Positions 1 through 8,031 of a stretch of 64,000 nt of DNA are shown piece after piece. Both the position numbers and the translations under genes were made by a program. How positions within the stretch are numbered: the first letter of the stretch is position 1; each line of letters starts with the position of its first letter. A model generated the notes under the pieces. That model was not told the origin of the DNA, did not search any database, and worked only from the letters and a program-made list of their open reading frames with translations. Source of the stretch: Roseomonas aeriglobus (GTDB taxonomy: Bacteria; Pseudomonadota; Alphaproteobacteria; Sphingomonadales; Sphingomonadaceae); contig JAFHKN010000002.1 in NCBI GenBank assembly GCA_016937575.1, positions 1,116,001-1,180,000 of the forward strand, in the 5' to 3' direction.

Positions 1-701
<701 letters not shown>

Positions 702-750
702 CCCTCGCCGCCCCGGCGCGGGCGATAGGGCGCGACAGCCCCCCGGACGA

Positions 751-797
751 AAAAAGGGCGGCGAACCCGGATGGTTCGCCGCCCTTCTTCTTTTTCG
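751..797. terminator. Bidirectional rho-independent terminator
   Basis: A perfect 12-bp inverted repeat (756-767 with 773-784, loop CGGAT) has an A-run on its left and a T-rich stretch on its right. It can therefore terminate both accA (rightward) and the Flp pilin gene (leftward). Confidence 0.85.
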
Positions 798-808
798 ATC
801 TGAAGCGA

Positions 809-973
809 TTACGACTTCATGTTCGACGAGACGTTCTCGAACGTCTTCTTCAGGTTGTTGCCCAGGCCCTGCATCGCGGCGATCGCGGCAACGGCGATCA
901 GAGCGGCGATCAGGCCGTACTCGATGGCGGTCGCGCCCTTCGAGTTCTTCAGGAAAGTGCGAATCTTCTGCAT
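809..973 (-). CDS. Flp/Fap family type IVb pilin
   Basis: This 54-residue protein reads MQKIRTFLKNSKGATAIEYG at its start and is too short for a normal ORF list. Flp pilins are the structural subunits of Tad pili, which mediate surface adherence. The short basic leader ends in Gly, followed by ATAIEYGLIAALIA, the canonical class IVb prepilin processing site and hydrophobic assembly helix; a polar C-terminal tail follows. A GGAGA ribosome site lies 5 nt before the ATG. A second Flp-like gene follows upstream on the same strand. No prepilin peptidase or Tad assembly gene is in the window, so those must be encoded elsewhere if this pilin is used. Confidence 0.9.
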   Translation of the reverse strand: MQKIRTFLKNSKGATAIEYGLIAALIAVAAIAAMQGLGNNLKKTFENVSSNMKS

Positions 974-1086
974 GTCTGTCTCCACTGTTCGAAACTTCAG
1001 TCACCCGGCTGGCCGGGTCTTCCTCCCGAACAGCAAGAGGCGTTGTACGGGCCCGGGGGTTGACAAAGGTTTAAGGTGCAGCGGGC

Positions 1087-1290
1087 TCAATACCCCGTTG
1101 CGGCGGAAATTCGGTTGTACAGGCCGTTCCAGGTCAACGTGGTCTGCGAACCGAGGCTGCCAACGCCCGCGATCAGCACGATGACGATGAGGGCGATGAT
1201 GAGGCCATATTCGACCGCGGTCGCGGCCTTGCAGTCACGCGCAAGTCCGGCAAGGACCTGTCGAACGGTGCGGGTCGAAACGGGCATCAT
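1087..1290 (-). CDS. Flp-like pilin, second copy with atypical processing residue
   Basis: A 67-residue protein with a basic leader, a processing-like region CKAATAVEYGLIIALIVIVL and a short C-terminal domain. The ATAVEYG core identifies it as a type IVb (Flp) pilin or pseudopilin. Unlike its neighbour, the residue before the predicted cleavage point is Ala instead of Gly. It also has a longer tail (SLGSQTTLTWNGLYNRIS). Two adjacent ATG codons (1290 and 1287) could start it. It shares direction with the 54-aa pilin, 113 bases apart, so the two may be cotranscribed. It could be a minor pilin; this is inference. Confidence 0.82.
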   Translation of the reverse strand: MMPVSTRTVRQVLAGLARDCKAATAVEYGLIIALIVIVLIAGVGSLGSQTTLTWNGLYNRISAATGY

Positions 1291-1321
1291 GACGTACCCA
1301 TAGGCGGAGGCGGTTAATCAA

Positions 1322-1744
1322 ATGCTAGTTTCGGCGGAATCTTCGCCTGTGCTGCTCCATGTCGTCGCGGTCGCGATGGTCGATGCGGACGGCCGCGTGC
1401 TGGTGCAGCAGCGTCCGGCCGGCAAGCCGATGGCAGGTTTGTGGGAATTTCCCGGCGGCAAGATCGATCCCGGCGAGACCCCCGAAGCGGCGCTGATCCG
1501 CGAACTGCACGAGGAATTGGGGGTCGAGGTCGCCCAAGCCTGCCTCGCGCCGGCAGCCTTTGCCAGCGAACCACTCGGCGACCGTCACCTGCTGCTGTTG
1601 CTCTACGCCTGTCGCAAGTGGAACGGCATCCCCGAGGCGCGGCACGCAACCGCGCTGCGCTGGGTCTATCCGGCGCAGCTTCACGCGCTCGACATGCCGC
1701 CGGCCGACCGGCCGCTAATCGGGTTGCTCGAGGCCCTTTTGTAG
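1322..1744 (+). CDS. mutT: MutT-type Nudix hydrolase (8-oxo-dGTP diphosphatase)
   Basis: A 140-aa Nudix protein. The Nudix box lies at residues 45-67 (GGKIDPGETP ... RELHEELG), with the glutamates that bind Mg2+. QQRPAGKPMAGLWEFPGG just before it matches the MutT/NUDT1 subgroup, which removes oxidised dGTP from the nucleotide pool and prevents A:T to C:G transversions. Length is typical for MutT. The gene stands alone and converges with the methyltransferase gene, overlapping its 3' end by about 30 bases (1715-1744). Substrate is inferred from family membership. Confidence 0.88.
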   Translation: MLVSAESSPVLLHVVAVAMVDADGRVLVQQRPAGKPMAGLWEFPGGKIDPGETPEAALIRELHEELGVEVAQACLAPAAFASEPLGDRHLLLLLYACRKWNGIPEARHATALRWVYPAQLHALDMPPADRPLIGLLEALL

Positions 1745-2551
1745 CGCGGCGGTCAGGCTGGCGGTGGCGCTGCCGCGCTTGGCCGGCTGCGGTTGGCCGG
1801 GGGCGGGGGCCCAGCCGGTCAGGAAGACGATGTCGAACCGCTCCGCTACCCGCCCATCGGAATCGGCGCGGGCCGTGAAGGCATCGGCGATGCGCGCCAG
1901 CGTATCGCGGCGCAAGGGCCGCCGGTCGACGAGCAGGTTGCTTGCCGCCATTCCCCGCAGATCGGCGATCAGGCCGAAGAGGCTGCCGTATCGCACGGTC
2001 ACTGTCTCGACATCGGCGACCGGCAGCGCGAAGCCGGCGCGGACCAGCAGGTCGCCGGCCGAGCGAACGTCGATCATCGGATGCGCCCGCGCGGTTCCCG
2101 GATCGGCGTCGCGCAGGGCCGCGCGCAGCGTTGTCAGGCTGTTGCCGCCCAGAAACGCGCCGAGGAACACACCGTCGGGGCGGAGCGCCCGACGCGCAAG
2201 CGCAAGCGCGCCCGGCACGTCGTTGACGGTGTCGAGTACGCCGGCGGAGACGACCAGGTCGAAACTGGCCGGCGGAACGTCGAACCGATCCTCGTCGGCC
2301 TGCAGGTCAGCTCCGGCAAAGCGCGCGCCGGCATCGATCCGGGTGATGGCGGCGGCGGGCACGGTGAAGGACCCATCGGCCGAACCCAGGTCGAGCACGT
2401 CGCGAAAGTCCCGCTTCACCGCGCCCAGCCGGTCGGTGATGCCATCCAGCATCATCTCTCGCAGGAAAGCATGATCTGCCCAGCCGGCGGCGGCGCGGTC
2501 CCGCCGCAGGCGACGAGCGGTACGGTCGAAGATTTCGGACGTCGTGTTCAC
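1715..2551 (-). CDS. SAM-dependent methyltransferase, BioC/NDUFAF5-like
   Basis: With a GTG start at 2551 the protein is 278 aa; an upstream GTG at 2614 is in frame but would extend the gene deep into comF. Motif I for SAM binding is VLDLGSADG (residues 52-60). The acidic motif II region, DLVVSAGVLDTVNDVPGAL, and the C-terminal FDIVFLTGWAP ... KRGSA tail resemble mitochondrial NDUFAF5-type proteins and BioC. NDUFAF5 hydroxylates an arginine of a complex I subunit, while BioC methylates malonyl-ACP; which role applies here cannot be read from the sequence. In alphaproteobacteria a gene of this type commonly sits divergent from comF, as here. The last ~30 bases overlap mutT. Confidence 0.78.
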   Translation of the reverse strand: MNTTSEIFDRTARRLRRDRAAAGWADHAFLREMMLDGITDRLGAVKRDFRDVLDLGSADGSFTVPAAAITRIDAGARFAGADLQADEDRFDVPPASFDLVVSAGVLDTVNDVPGALALARRALRPDGVFLGAFLGGNSLTTLRAALRDADPGTARAHPMIDVRSAGDLLVRAGFALPVADVETVTVRYGSLFGLIADLRGMAASNLLVDRRPLRRDTLARIADAFTARADSDGRVAERFDIVFLTGWAPAPGQPQPAKRGSATASLTAALQKGLEQPD

Positions 2552-2594
2552 GGGCGCGGCTTGTGCGCTCGCCACGGCGTCGCGACAAGGGGGT

Positions 2595-3308
2595 GTGCGC
2601 ACCGCCCTGTCCACCCTCGTCTCGCTCGCGCTGCCGCCGCGCTGTCCGGGCTGCGCGGCCGTGGTGGCGGCGGATCACCGCTTCTGCGCGGCATGCTGGT
2701 CGGACCTGACCTTTCTCGGGCCGCCCTGGTGCGCGGGCTGCGCGCGTCCGTTCGAACATGATCGCGGGCCCGCCGCCCTGTGCGGCACGTGCCTGGCCGA
2801 TCCGCCGAAGCATGATGGCGCGCGTGCCGCCGTCGCCTACGGCCCGGTGGCCAGGGCGCTGGCGCTGCGGCTGAAATACGGACGCCGCACGGGTTTTGCG
2901 CAAACGGCGGCACGACTGATGCTGCGCGTGATGCCCGACGAGGTCGACCTGCTCGTGTCCGTGCCGCTGCACCCCTGGCGACTATGGGGGCGGGGGTACA
3001 ATCAGGCTGCACTGATTGCCGACGCTTTGGCACGAATGTCGGGCGTCCCGGCCCGGCATGACCTGTTGCGCCGGACGAAGGCCACGCCATCACTCCGCGG
3101 CCTTGGCCGGCGGGCGCGGGCAAAGGCCGTCCGCGGCGCCATTGCGGTCGATGGCCCGCTGGCGGGCGCCAGCGTTGTCCTCGTCGATGACATCTTCACG
3201 AGCGGCGCGACCGCCAGTGCCTGCGCGGCGGCACTGAAGCGGGCCGGGGCCGCGCGGGTGGTCATCCTGTGCTGGGCGCGCGTGATCGAGGATGCCGACG
3301 ACGCGTAA
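2595..3308 (+). CDS. comF: ComF family phosphoribosyltransferase-like protein
   Basis: A 237-aa protein if started at GTG 2595; an in-frame GTG at 2544 would overlap the divergent methyltransferase start. The N-terminus has a zinc-ribbon pattern (CPGC ... CAACW ... CAGC ... CGTCL), followed by a type I phosphoribosyltransferase domain with the PRPP-binding loop VVLVDDIFTSGAT near the C-terminus. ComF homologues are linked to DNA uptake in naturally competent bacteria, but many non-competent species carry them and the reaction is uncertain. It opens a tight run with grxC, a nitrilase homologue and a DUF1178 gene. Confidence 0.88.
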   Translation: MRTALSTLVSLALPPRCPGCAAVVAADHRFCAACWSDLTFLGPPWCAGCARPFEHDRGPAALCGTCLADPPKHDGARAAVAYGPVARALALRLKYGRRTGFAQTAARLMLRVMPDEVDLLVSVPLHPWRLWGRGYNQAALIADALARMSGVPARHDLLRRTKATPSLRGLGRRARAKAVRGAIAVDGPLAGASVVLVDDIFTSGATASACAAALKRAGAARVVILCWARVIEDADDA

Positions 3309-3347
3309 CGATTGACATTCCGCCATGGCAACCACACTTCGCAAGGC

Positions 3348-3605
3348 ATGGCACGGGTTGAAATCTACACGAAGGCTTTCTGCCCCTATTGCTCCCGCGC
3401 GATGCGCCTGCTCGACAGCAAGGGCGTCGCGCCGGAAGAATATGACATCACCATGGGCGGACCGAAGCGTGCCGAGATAATCGAGCGCGCGAACGGCCGC
3501 ACGACGGTGCCGCAGGTCTTCATCGACGGCCGTCACATCGGCGGATCGGACGATCTGGCGGCGCTGGACCACGAAGGCAAGCTCGACCCGCTGCTGGAGG
3601 CATGA
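3348..3605 (+). CDS. grxC: Glutaredoxin 3
   Basis: An 85-aa glutaredoxin starting at ATG 3348 (MARVEIYTKAFCPYC). The redox motif CPYC is at residues 12-15, and TVPQVFIDGRHIGGSDDL carries the cis-proline and glutathione-binding GG motif. It reduces disulfides and glutathione adducts in the cytoplasm with GSH. Its last codons overlap the nitrilase start (ATGA), so translation is probably coupled. A TTG-initiated extension from 3312 is possible but would add 12 residues not typical of the family. Confidence 0.94.
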   Translation: MARVEIYTKAFCPYCSRAMRLLDSKGVAPEEYDITMGGPKRAEIIERANGRTTVPQVFIDGRHIGGSDDLAALDHEGKLDPLLEA

Positions 3606-4426
3606 GGGCCGCCCTCCTCCAGATGACGAGCGGGATCGACCCGCGCGACAATGCCGCGACGCTGACCGACGCGATCGCCCACGCCCGGGGCGAGGGCGCT
3701 GTGATGCTGTTCACGCCGGAGATGTCGAATATTCTCGATCGCGACCGGGCACGCGCGGCGCAGTCGATCGTGACCGAAGACGATGATCCGGTTCTGGCCG
3801 ACGTCCGCGATGCCGCGGCCAAGGCGGGGCTGTGGGTGCATCTAGGCTCGCTGGCGGTGCGGGGCGACGACGGGCGCTATGCCAATCGCGGCTTCGTCAT
3901 CGATGCGAGCGGCGCGATCCGCGCGCGCTATGACAAGCTTCACCTGTTCGACGTCGACCTGCCAACCGGGGAGAGTTGGCGCGAATCGGCCAGCTATGCG
4001 CCGGGCGAGCGCGCCGTCGTCGTCGACACCCCCCTTGGCCGGTTGGGCCTCGCGATCTGCTACGACCTGCGTTTCCCCGACCTGTTTCGCGCGCTGAGCG
4101 ATGCCGGCGCGACGATCTTCGCGATTCCTGCCGCCTTCACCGTGCCGACCGGCGCTGCGCATTGGCACGTGCTGATGCGCGCGCGGGCGATCGAGGCCGG
4201 CGCCTATGTGATCGCTGCAGCCCAGGCGGGGACGCATTCGGACGGTCGCGCGACCTATGGTCATTCGCTGGGCGTCGATCCCTGGGGCGAGGTGCTGTGC
4301 GATCTCGGTCCCGAACCGGCGTTGGGCTTTGTCGAGATCGATCCGGCGCGCGTTGCCGACGTTCGGGCGCGCATACCGGTCCTGACCCACCGGCGGGCGA
4401 TCCCGCGGGTCGAGGTGATCGCGTGA
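3602..4426 (+). CDS. Carbon-nitrogen hydrolase, Nit-type (omega-amidase/deaminated glutathione amidase family)
   Basis: A 274-aa nitrilase-superfamily protein. The Glu-Lys-Cys catalytic triad is visible: FTPEMSN (Glu), YDKLHLFD (Lys) and LAICYDLRFPDLFR (Cys). Length and motifs fit the Nit1/Nit2 group, which hydrolyses amide metabolites such as deaminated glutathione or 2-oxoglutaramate. It overlaps grxC (ATGA) and the following DUF1178 gene (GTGA), consistent with one translationally coupled operon. The glutaredoxin neighbour makes a deaminated-glutathione repair role attractive, but the substrate is inferred. Confidence 0.88.
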   Translation: MRAALLQMTSGIDPRDNAATLTDAIAHARGEGAVMLFTPEMSNILDRDRARAAQSIVTEDDDPVLADVRDAAAKAGLWVHLGSLAVRGDDGRYANRGFVIDASGAIRARYDKLHLFDVDLPTGESWRESASYAPGERAVVVDTPLGRLGLAICYDLRFPDLFRALSDAGATIFAIPAAFTVPTGAAHWHVLMRARAIEAGAYVIAAAQAGTHSDGRATYGHSLGVDPWGEVLCDLGPEPALGFVEIDPARVADVRARIPVLTHRRAIPRVEVIA

Positions 4427-4851
4427 TCCTGTTCGACCTGAAATGCGGCGGCGGCCATGTGTTCGAAGCCTGGTTCAAATCGAGCGCCAGCTACGACGAG
4501 CAACGTAGCGGCGGTCTGATCGCGTGCCCGGTGTGCGGCGACGGCATGGTCGGCAAGGCTGTGATGGCGCCGAACGTCGCAGCCAAGGGCAATCGGCGCG
4601 AGACGTCCGCCCCTGACGCGCTCAAGGCCGCGCTTGCCGCCATCGCCAGCGCGCAAGCCGAGGCGATCAAGGATTCGACCTGGGTCGGCACCGCCTTCGC
4701 CGACACCGCGCGGGCGATGTATACGGGGGAAAAGCCGGTGACCGCCATTCACGGCCATGCGACGCGCGAAGAAGCGAAGGCGCTGGTCGAAGACGGTGTG
4801 CCCGTCGCGCCCCTGCTGGTGCCGGTGGTCCCGCCCGAGGTGCTGAACTGA
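4423..4851 (+). CDS. DUF1178 family zinc-ribbon protein
   Basis: A 142-aa protein starting at GTG 4423, which overlaps the nitrilase stop (GTGA). The N-terminus, VILFDLKCGGGHVFEAWFKS, with the later CPVCGDGMVGKAVMAPNV, forms a rubredoxin-like zinc ribbon (Cys at KC and CPVC). The rest is Ala/Lys rich and ends in VPPEVLN. DUF1178 proteins are widespread in alpha- and betaproteobacteria and commonly follow a nitrilase gene; their function is not established. No signal peptide or membrane segment is seen. Confidence 0.88.
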   Translation: MILFDLKCGGGHVFEAWFKSSASYDEQRSGGLIACPVCGDGMVGKAVMAPNVAAKGNRRETSAPDALKAALAAIASAQAEAIKDSTWVGTAFADTARAMYTGEKPVTAIHGHATREEAKALVEDGVPVAPLLVPVVPPEVLN

Positions 4852-4905
4852 CGCTCAGGCGCTGGCTTTTCCTGGCTCAAATGCCTGACGCGATGAAAAT
4901 CCGGT

Positions 4906-4937
4906 CGTGCTGAGCTTGTCGAAGCACCGTTCTTCGA
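4906..4937. repeat. Dispersed intergenic repeat, type 1 copy
   Basis: The 30-base unit beginning CGTGCTGAGCTTGTCGAAGC recurs at 39127 with one change, and in the opposite orientation near 34470-34499. It lies in the gene-free stretch between DUF1178 and tRNA-Arg. It resembles REP-type elements; no transposase is nearby. Confidence 0.7.
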
Positions 4938-5072
4938 CACGCACGGCCTGATTGGGGTAGGGGTTAGGAGGCGCAGTGCCGCGGGCGAAGCCTGCGTCGT
5001 CGGTCGGCGCTTGGGCGCGGCCGGCCGTCCCGCCGCTCTTCGCAGGCGGCATTGCCGCCGCGGCGGCGGGGG

Positions 5073-5149
5073 TGGTGCCCTCGGCGGGATTCGAACCCAC
5101 GACCTGCGGTTTAGGAAACCGTCGCTCTATCCTGCTGAGCTACGAAGGC
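5073..5149 (-). tRNA. tRNA-Arg (anticodon CCT)
   Basis: The minus strand folds as a complete cloverleaf: acceptor GCCTTCG/CGAGGGC, D arm GCTC ... GAGC, anticodon loop TTCCTAA giving CCT (decodes AGG), T arm GTGGG-TTCGAAT-CCCGC, discriminator A and an encoded CCA end. It stands alone between DUF1178 and sapC. No integrase or direct-repeat att copy is evident nearby. Confidence 0.95.
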
Positions 5150-5183
5150 GCGGGCTGACTGTTACGCAGCGGGGCTGCAAATG

Positions 5184-5215
5184 AAAAGAGGCGCCGGCAC
5201 CCGCGTGACGACGCC
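5184..5215 (-). terminator. Probable terminator of sapC
   Basis: Read on the minus strand, a 7-bp stem (GGCGTCG with CGGCGCC, one G-T wobble) is followed by TCTTTTC. It lies 24 bases beyond the sapC stop codon and before tRNA-Arg. Confidence 0.6.
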
Positions 5216-5238
5216 CCTCATCAAAATCGACGCTGCAA

Positions 5239-6033
5239 TCAGCCGTTGGCCGGCATTTCGATCGCGCTCGGCTGCTGCGGGGCGCGGCCCGAGGCCATCT
5301 GCTTGCCGAAGACGTCGCGCATCAGGCTGAGCGAGAAGAGGTGCGCATAGACCAGCGGCAGCATCCCCGACTGCGCCATCTTGCGCAGCTGGTCGCCGCG
5401 AAGTTCGCTCAGCTTCTTCTCGTCAACCATCTGGAAGCCGCGATAAACGAACGGCTGTGCTGCGCCTTCCGGCTGGATCGAGACTTCGCCGTCGATCAGC
5501 AGGTCATATTCCTTCAGCTCGCGAACGAACTGAGCGGTCTTCTGACCGGCCTGCTCGAACTGCTCGGCGAACGCGAGGATCGCCTTGGTCAGTTCGGTCG
5601 GCTGGCCGTTCTCGAACAGCTTTTCGCCGTCTTCGAACGCGCCGATCGTCTCCGACGACGGATCGAAGCACAGGCTCAGTTCATTGGCGTCCGGGGTCAG
5701 GCGGGCGAGCAGGTACGGATAGCGGCGGATATAGGCCGGGACGTACACGTCGTCGTTGGTCAGCTTGCCGTCGGCGTCGATGAAGACGTTGACGCCTTCG
5801 TTCAGGCCCATCAGCGCGAGCGGCACGGGATCGTCACCAACCGCGAACACGACCGGCATGTGGCGCGCCACCAGCGGAAATTCCTCGACCGTGACCGGCA
5901 CGGCATGCTGGTTGGCGAGGAAGGGAGCGGCCTGCGCAGGCTTCACGCGCCAGTCGGCGTGCGTCTCGCTCGAAAGCGGGACCAGGTCGTTGTAGAAGAG
6001 CGGGAGCGCTGCGGCTTCAGGCGCAGAGGCCAT
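5239..6033 (-). CDS. sapC: SapC family protein
   Basis: A 264-aa protein from ATG 6033 (MASAPEAAALPLFYNDLVPL). The segments FPLVARHMPVVFAVGD, VNVFIDADGKLTNDDVYVPAYIRRYPYLL, CFDPSSETIGAFEDGEKLFE and the late GDQLRKMAQSGMLPLVYAHLFSL are characteristic of the SapC family (Pfam SapC). The family is named for a gene of the Campylobacter fetus S-layer locus; the molecular function is unknown. No signal peptide is seen, so it is probably cytoplasmic. In sphingomonads sapC often sits beside TonB receptor genes; here it is divergent from a double type I secretion operon, which suggests a link to surface-protein export. Confidence 0.88.
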   Translation of the reverse strand: MASAPEAAALPLFYNDLVPLSSETHADWRVKPAQAAPFLANQHAVPVTVEEFPLVARHMPVVFAVGDDPVPLALMGLNEGVNVFIDADGKLTNDDVYVPAYIRRYPYLLARLTPDANELSLCFDPSSETIGAFEDGEKLFENGQPTELTKAILAFAEQFEQAGQKTAQFVRELKEYDLLIDGEVSIQPEGAAQPFVYRGFQMVDEKKLSELRGDQLRKMAQSGMLPLVYAHLFSLSLMRDVFGKQMASGRAPQQPSAIEMPANG

Positions 6034-6384
6034 GATCAATCTCCGAGAATCAACAAGCGTAAGGGATCGGATTCGGCTGCCGGGCGTACGCGCGCGTCCG
6101 GCGATGGGCGGGGTCTGTAGGCGAGGGCGCGGATCGGTGCAACCGCGGACGCGGGCGCGAGGAGGGCGGCGTCGAGAGCGACCGGCGCCGCGGCACACCG
6201 CTACTTTACAGTGCATCGGGGCTCGACTAATGGCGGACGGCCGTACGAAAGGGCGGGGAGTGGCTCCCGATACGGCTGAGCGCGCAGAAACGGTCGGCCC
6301 TGGTCGTCGGTTCCCATCCGGGACTGCGAAACCAGCCGCGGACCGGGGGGATCTGCGAGGGACAAGTACAGGAGCGCCGCCGTC
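6034..6384. other. Divergent intergenic region between sapC and the T1SS operon
   Basis: About 350 bases with no convincing gene. Frames crossing it are Arg/Gly/Pro-rich shadows. It should hold the promoters of sapC and of the secretion operon, but I cannot assign -35/-10 elements or an operator with confidence. Confidence 0.5.
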
Positions 6385-8028
6385 TTGAATTTGCGGTTCC
6401 GGTGCCTTTCGGGCGCCTCCATTTCCACGTGCCTTGCCGTCCTCCTGCCCGCCATCGCGGCGGCGCAGACGACCGCACCGTCGAATTCGCTGATCGTCGA
6501 TCCGCAGCAGGGGGCGACGCCACGTCCGATTGCGCCCATTCCGGTGCCGTCAGCCCCGCCAACGACGCTGACCCCGGTCATCCCATCGACGTCGTCGCCG
6601 ACGACTGCCCCTGTGCAGGGGCCGCCGGCGCTGCAGCTGCAGCCGGTCCGCGGTACCCCGCCGGAGACGGCGAGCGACGGCCAGCCGGTTCTGCGCGGGC
6701 GCGACGGCGGGCTTCCGGCGCCGTCGGCCAATCCGCTCGCGCTCGACCCCAAGACCGATCCGATCCTGCGCCTGGCGATCGCGTCAGCCGATCCCAACGC
6801 CTTCCGCGACGCGATTCGCGGTGTCGTTGCGCGCAATCCCAGTGCCAAGGAAGCCGAAGCTCGCACCGACGAGGCGGAGGCCGTCCGCAACGAAGCGCGC
6901 GCAAGCCAATATCCCGTCATCGACATGTCGCTGTCGCACTTCCGCGTGCTCGACCGCGCCTTTTCGAACGATCCGCAGAACGTGCTCGAACGGTCGCGTC
7001 CCGCCTATCGGACCGACGCCATTGCGCGTGCGCAGCAGTCGGTCATCGATTTCGGCACCGCGCGCAACCGCATCGCCGCCGGCAACAGCCGGATCGAGGC
7101 GTCGGTCGCCGCGGCCGACGATGCATCGACGCAGATCGCGTTGCGCGGGATCGCATCGTGGTATCAGGTCTTCGGCTACCGCGCGCTGGTGTCGCTCAGC
7201 ACCGCCTTCGTCGAAAGCCAGACGCAATTGCGCGGCGCGATCGAACAGCGGGTGAAGCAGGGCTATGCCGCGCCCGGCGATGTCGCACAGGTCGAAAGCT
7301 ACATTGCCGCCGCCGAGGCGCAGCTTGCGAATTACCGCCGGAATTTGGCGAGTGCGGAGGCATCGTACCAGGCGCTGACCGGTGCCCCCGCCCCGGTCGG
7401 TTTCGGGCGTGCCCCGACCGCCGATGTTGCGGCCGTTACCAAGGAGCGGGCGCAGCTCGATGCCGAGACGATCCCGGTTGTCCGCTACGCCAAGCTGACG
7501 GCCGAGGCCGCGCGCTATGACGTCAAGACGGCGAAGTCGAACGCGCTGCCCGGCGTCACGGTAGGGATCGACGCCGGCCGCTACGGCGTGCTCGAAACCG
7601 ACAAGGACTTCGACATTCGTGGTACCGTGACCTTTGCCCAGCGCCTGGGCGGCGGCGCGGTACAGCGGATCAGCGCCAGCGAAGCGCGCGCGCGGGGCGC
7701 ACAGGCCGCCTACGACCGCATCCGCCAGGACGCAGTGCGCGACGCCGCCATCGCCTGGGCCGACGTTCAGGCGCTCGAGCAGAGCGAAGCGGCCATTCGC
7801 GACAATTATCTTGCCACGCGCCAGTCCCGCGACGTCCTTGCCGAACGCTTCCGCGTCTCGCGCGGCACGTTGTTCGACCTGCTGGGGGCCGAGGCCAATT
7901 ATTTCAATGTCGCCGCTCGTTACGTCGAGACGGTGACCGAACTGGATATCGCGCGCTACTCGCTGCTGGCGCGTCGGGGGAAATTGCTCGATGCTTTCGG
8001 TATCGAGCCTGCGCGATTGGATCGTTGA
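6385..8028 (+). CDS. TolC family outer-membrane protein (first T1SS)
   Basis: A 547-aa protein from TTG 6385, with AGGAG ten bases upstream. A signal peptide (residues ~1-28, ending AAIAAAQ) is followed by a Pro/Thr-rich linker to about residue 125, then the alpha-helical TolC domain (NPSAKEAEARTDEAEAVRNEARASQYP ... GYAAPGDVAQVESYIAAAEAQLANYRRNLASAEASYQALTG). TolC proteins form the trimeric outer-membrane channel of type I secretion. It is about 100 residues longer than usual because of the N-terminal linker. The ABC transporter gene starts 3 bases after its stop, so the genes are cotranscribed. Confidence 0.88.
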   Translation: MNLRFRCLSGASISTCLAVLLPAIAAAQTTAPSNSLIVDPQQGATPRPIAPIPVPSAPPTTLTPVIPSTSSPTTAPVQGPPALQLQPVRGTPPETASDGQPVLRGRDGGLPAPSANPLALDPKTDPILRLAIASADPNAFRDAIRGVVARNPSAKEAEARTDEAEAVRNEARASQYPVIDMSLSHFRVLDRAFSNDPQNVLERSRPAYRTDAIARAQQSVIDFGTARNRIAAGNSRIEASVAAADDASTQIALRGIASWYQVFGYRALVSLSTAFVESQTQLRGAIEQRVKQGYAAPGDVAQVESYIAAAEAQLANYRRNLASAEASYQALTGAPAPVGFGRAPTADVAAVTKERAQLDAETIPVVRYAKLTAEAARYDVKTAKSNALPGVTVGIDAGRYGVLETDKDFDIRGTVTFAQRLGGGAVQRISASEARARGAQAAYDRIRQDAVRDAAIAWADVQALEQSEAAIRDNYLATRQSRDVLAERFRVSRGTLFDLLGAEANYFNVAARYVETVTELDIARYSLLARRGKLLDAFGIEPARLDR

Positions 8029-8031
8029 GCG

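Noticed and set aside
5073..5149. tRNA-Arg as an attachment site of an integrated element
   Set aside because: No integrase and no repeat of the tRNA 3' end were seen in the flanking genes; the surrounding genes look chromosomal.
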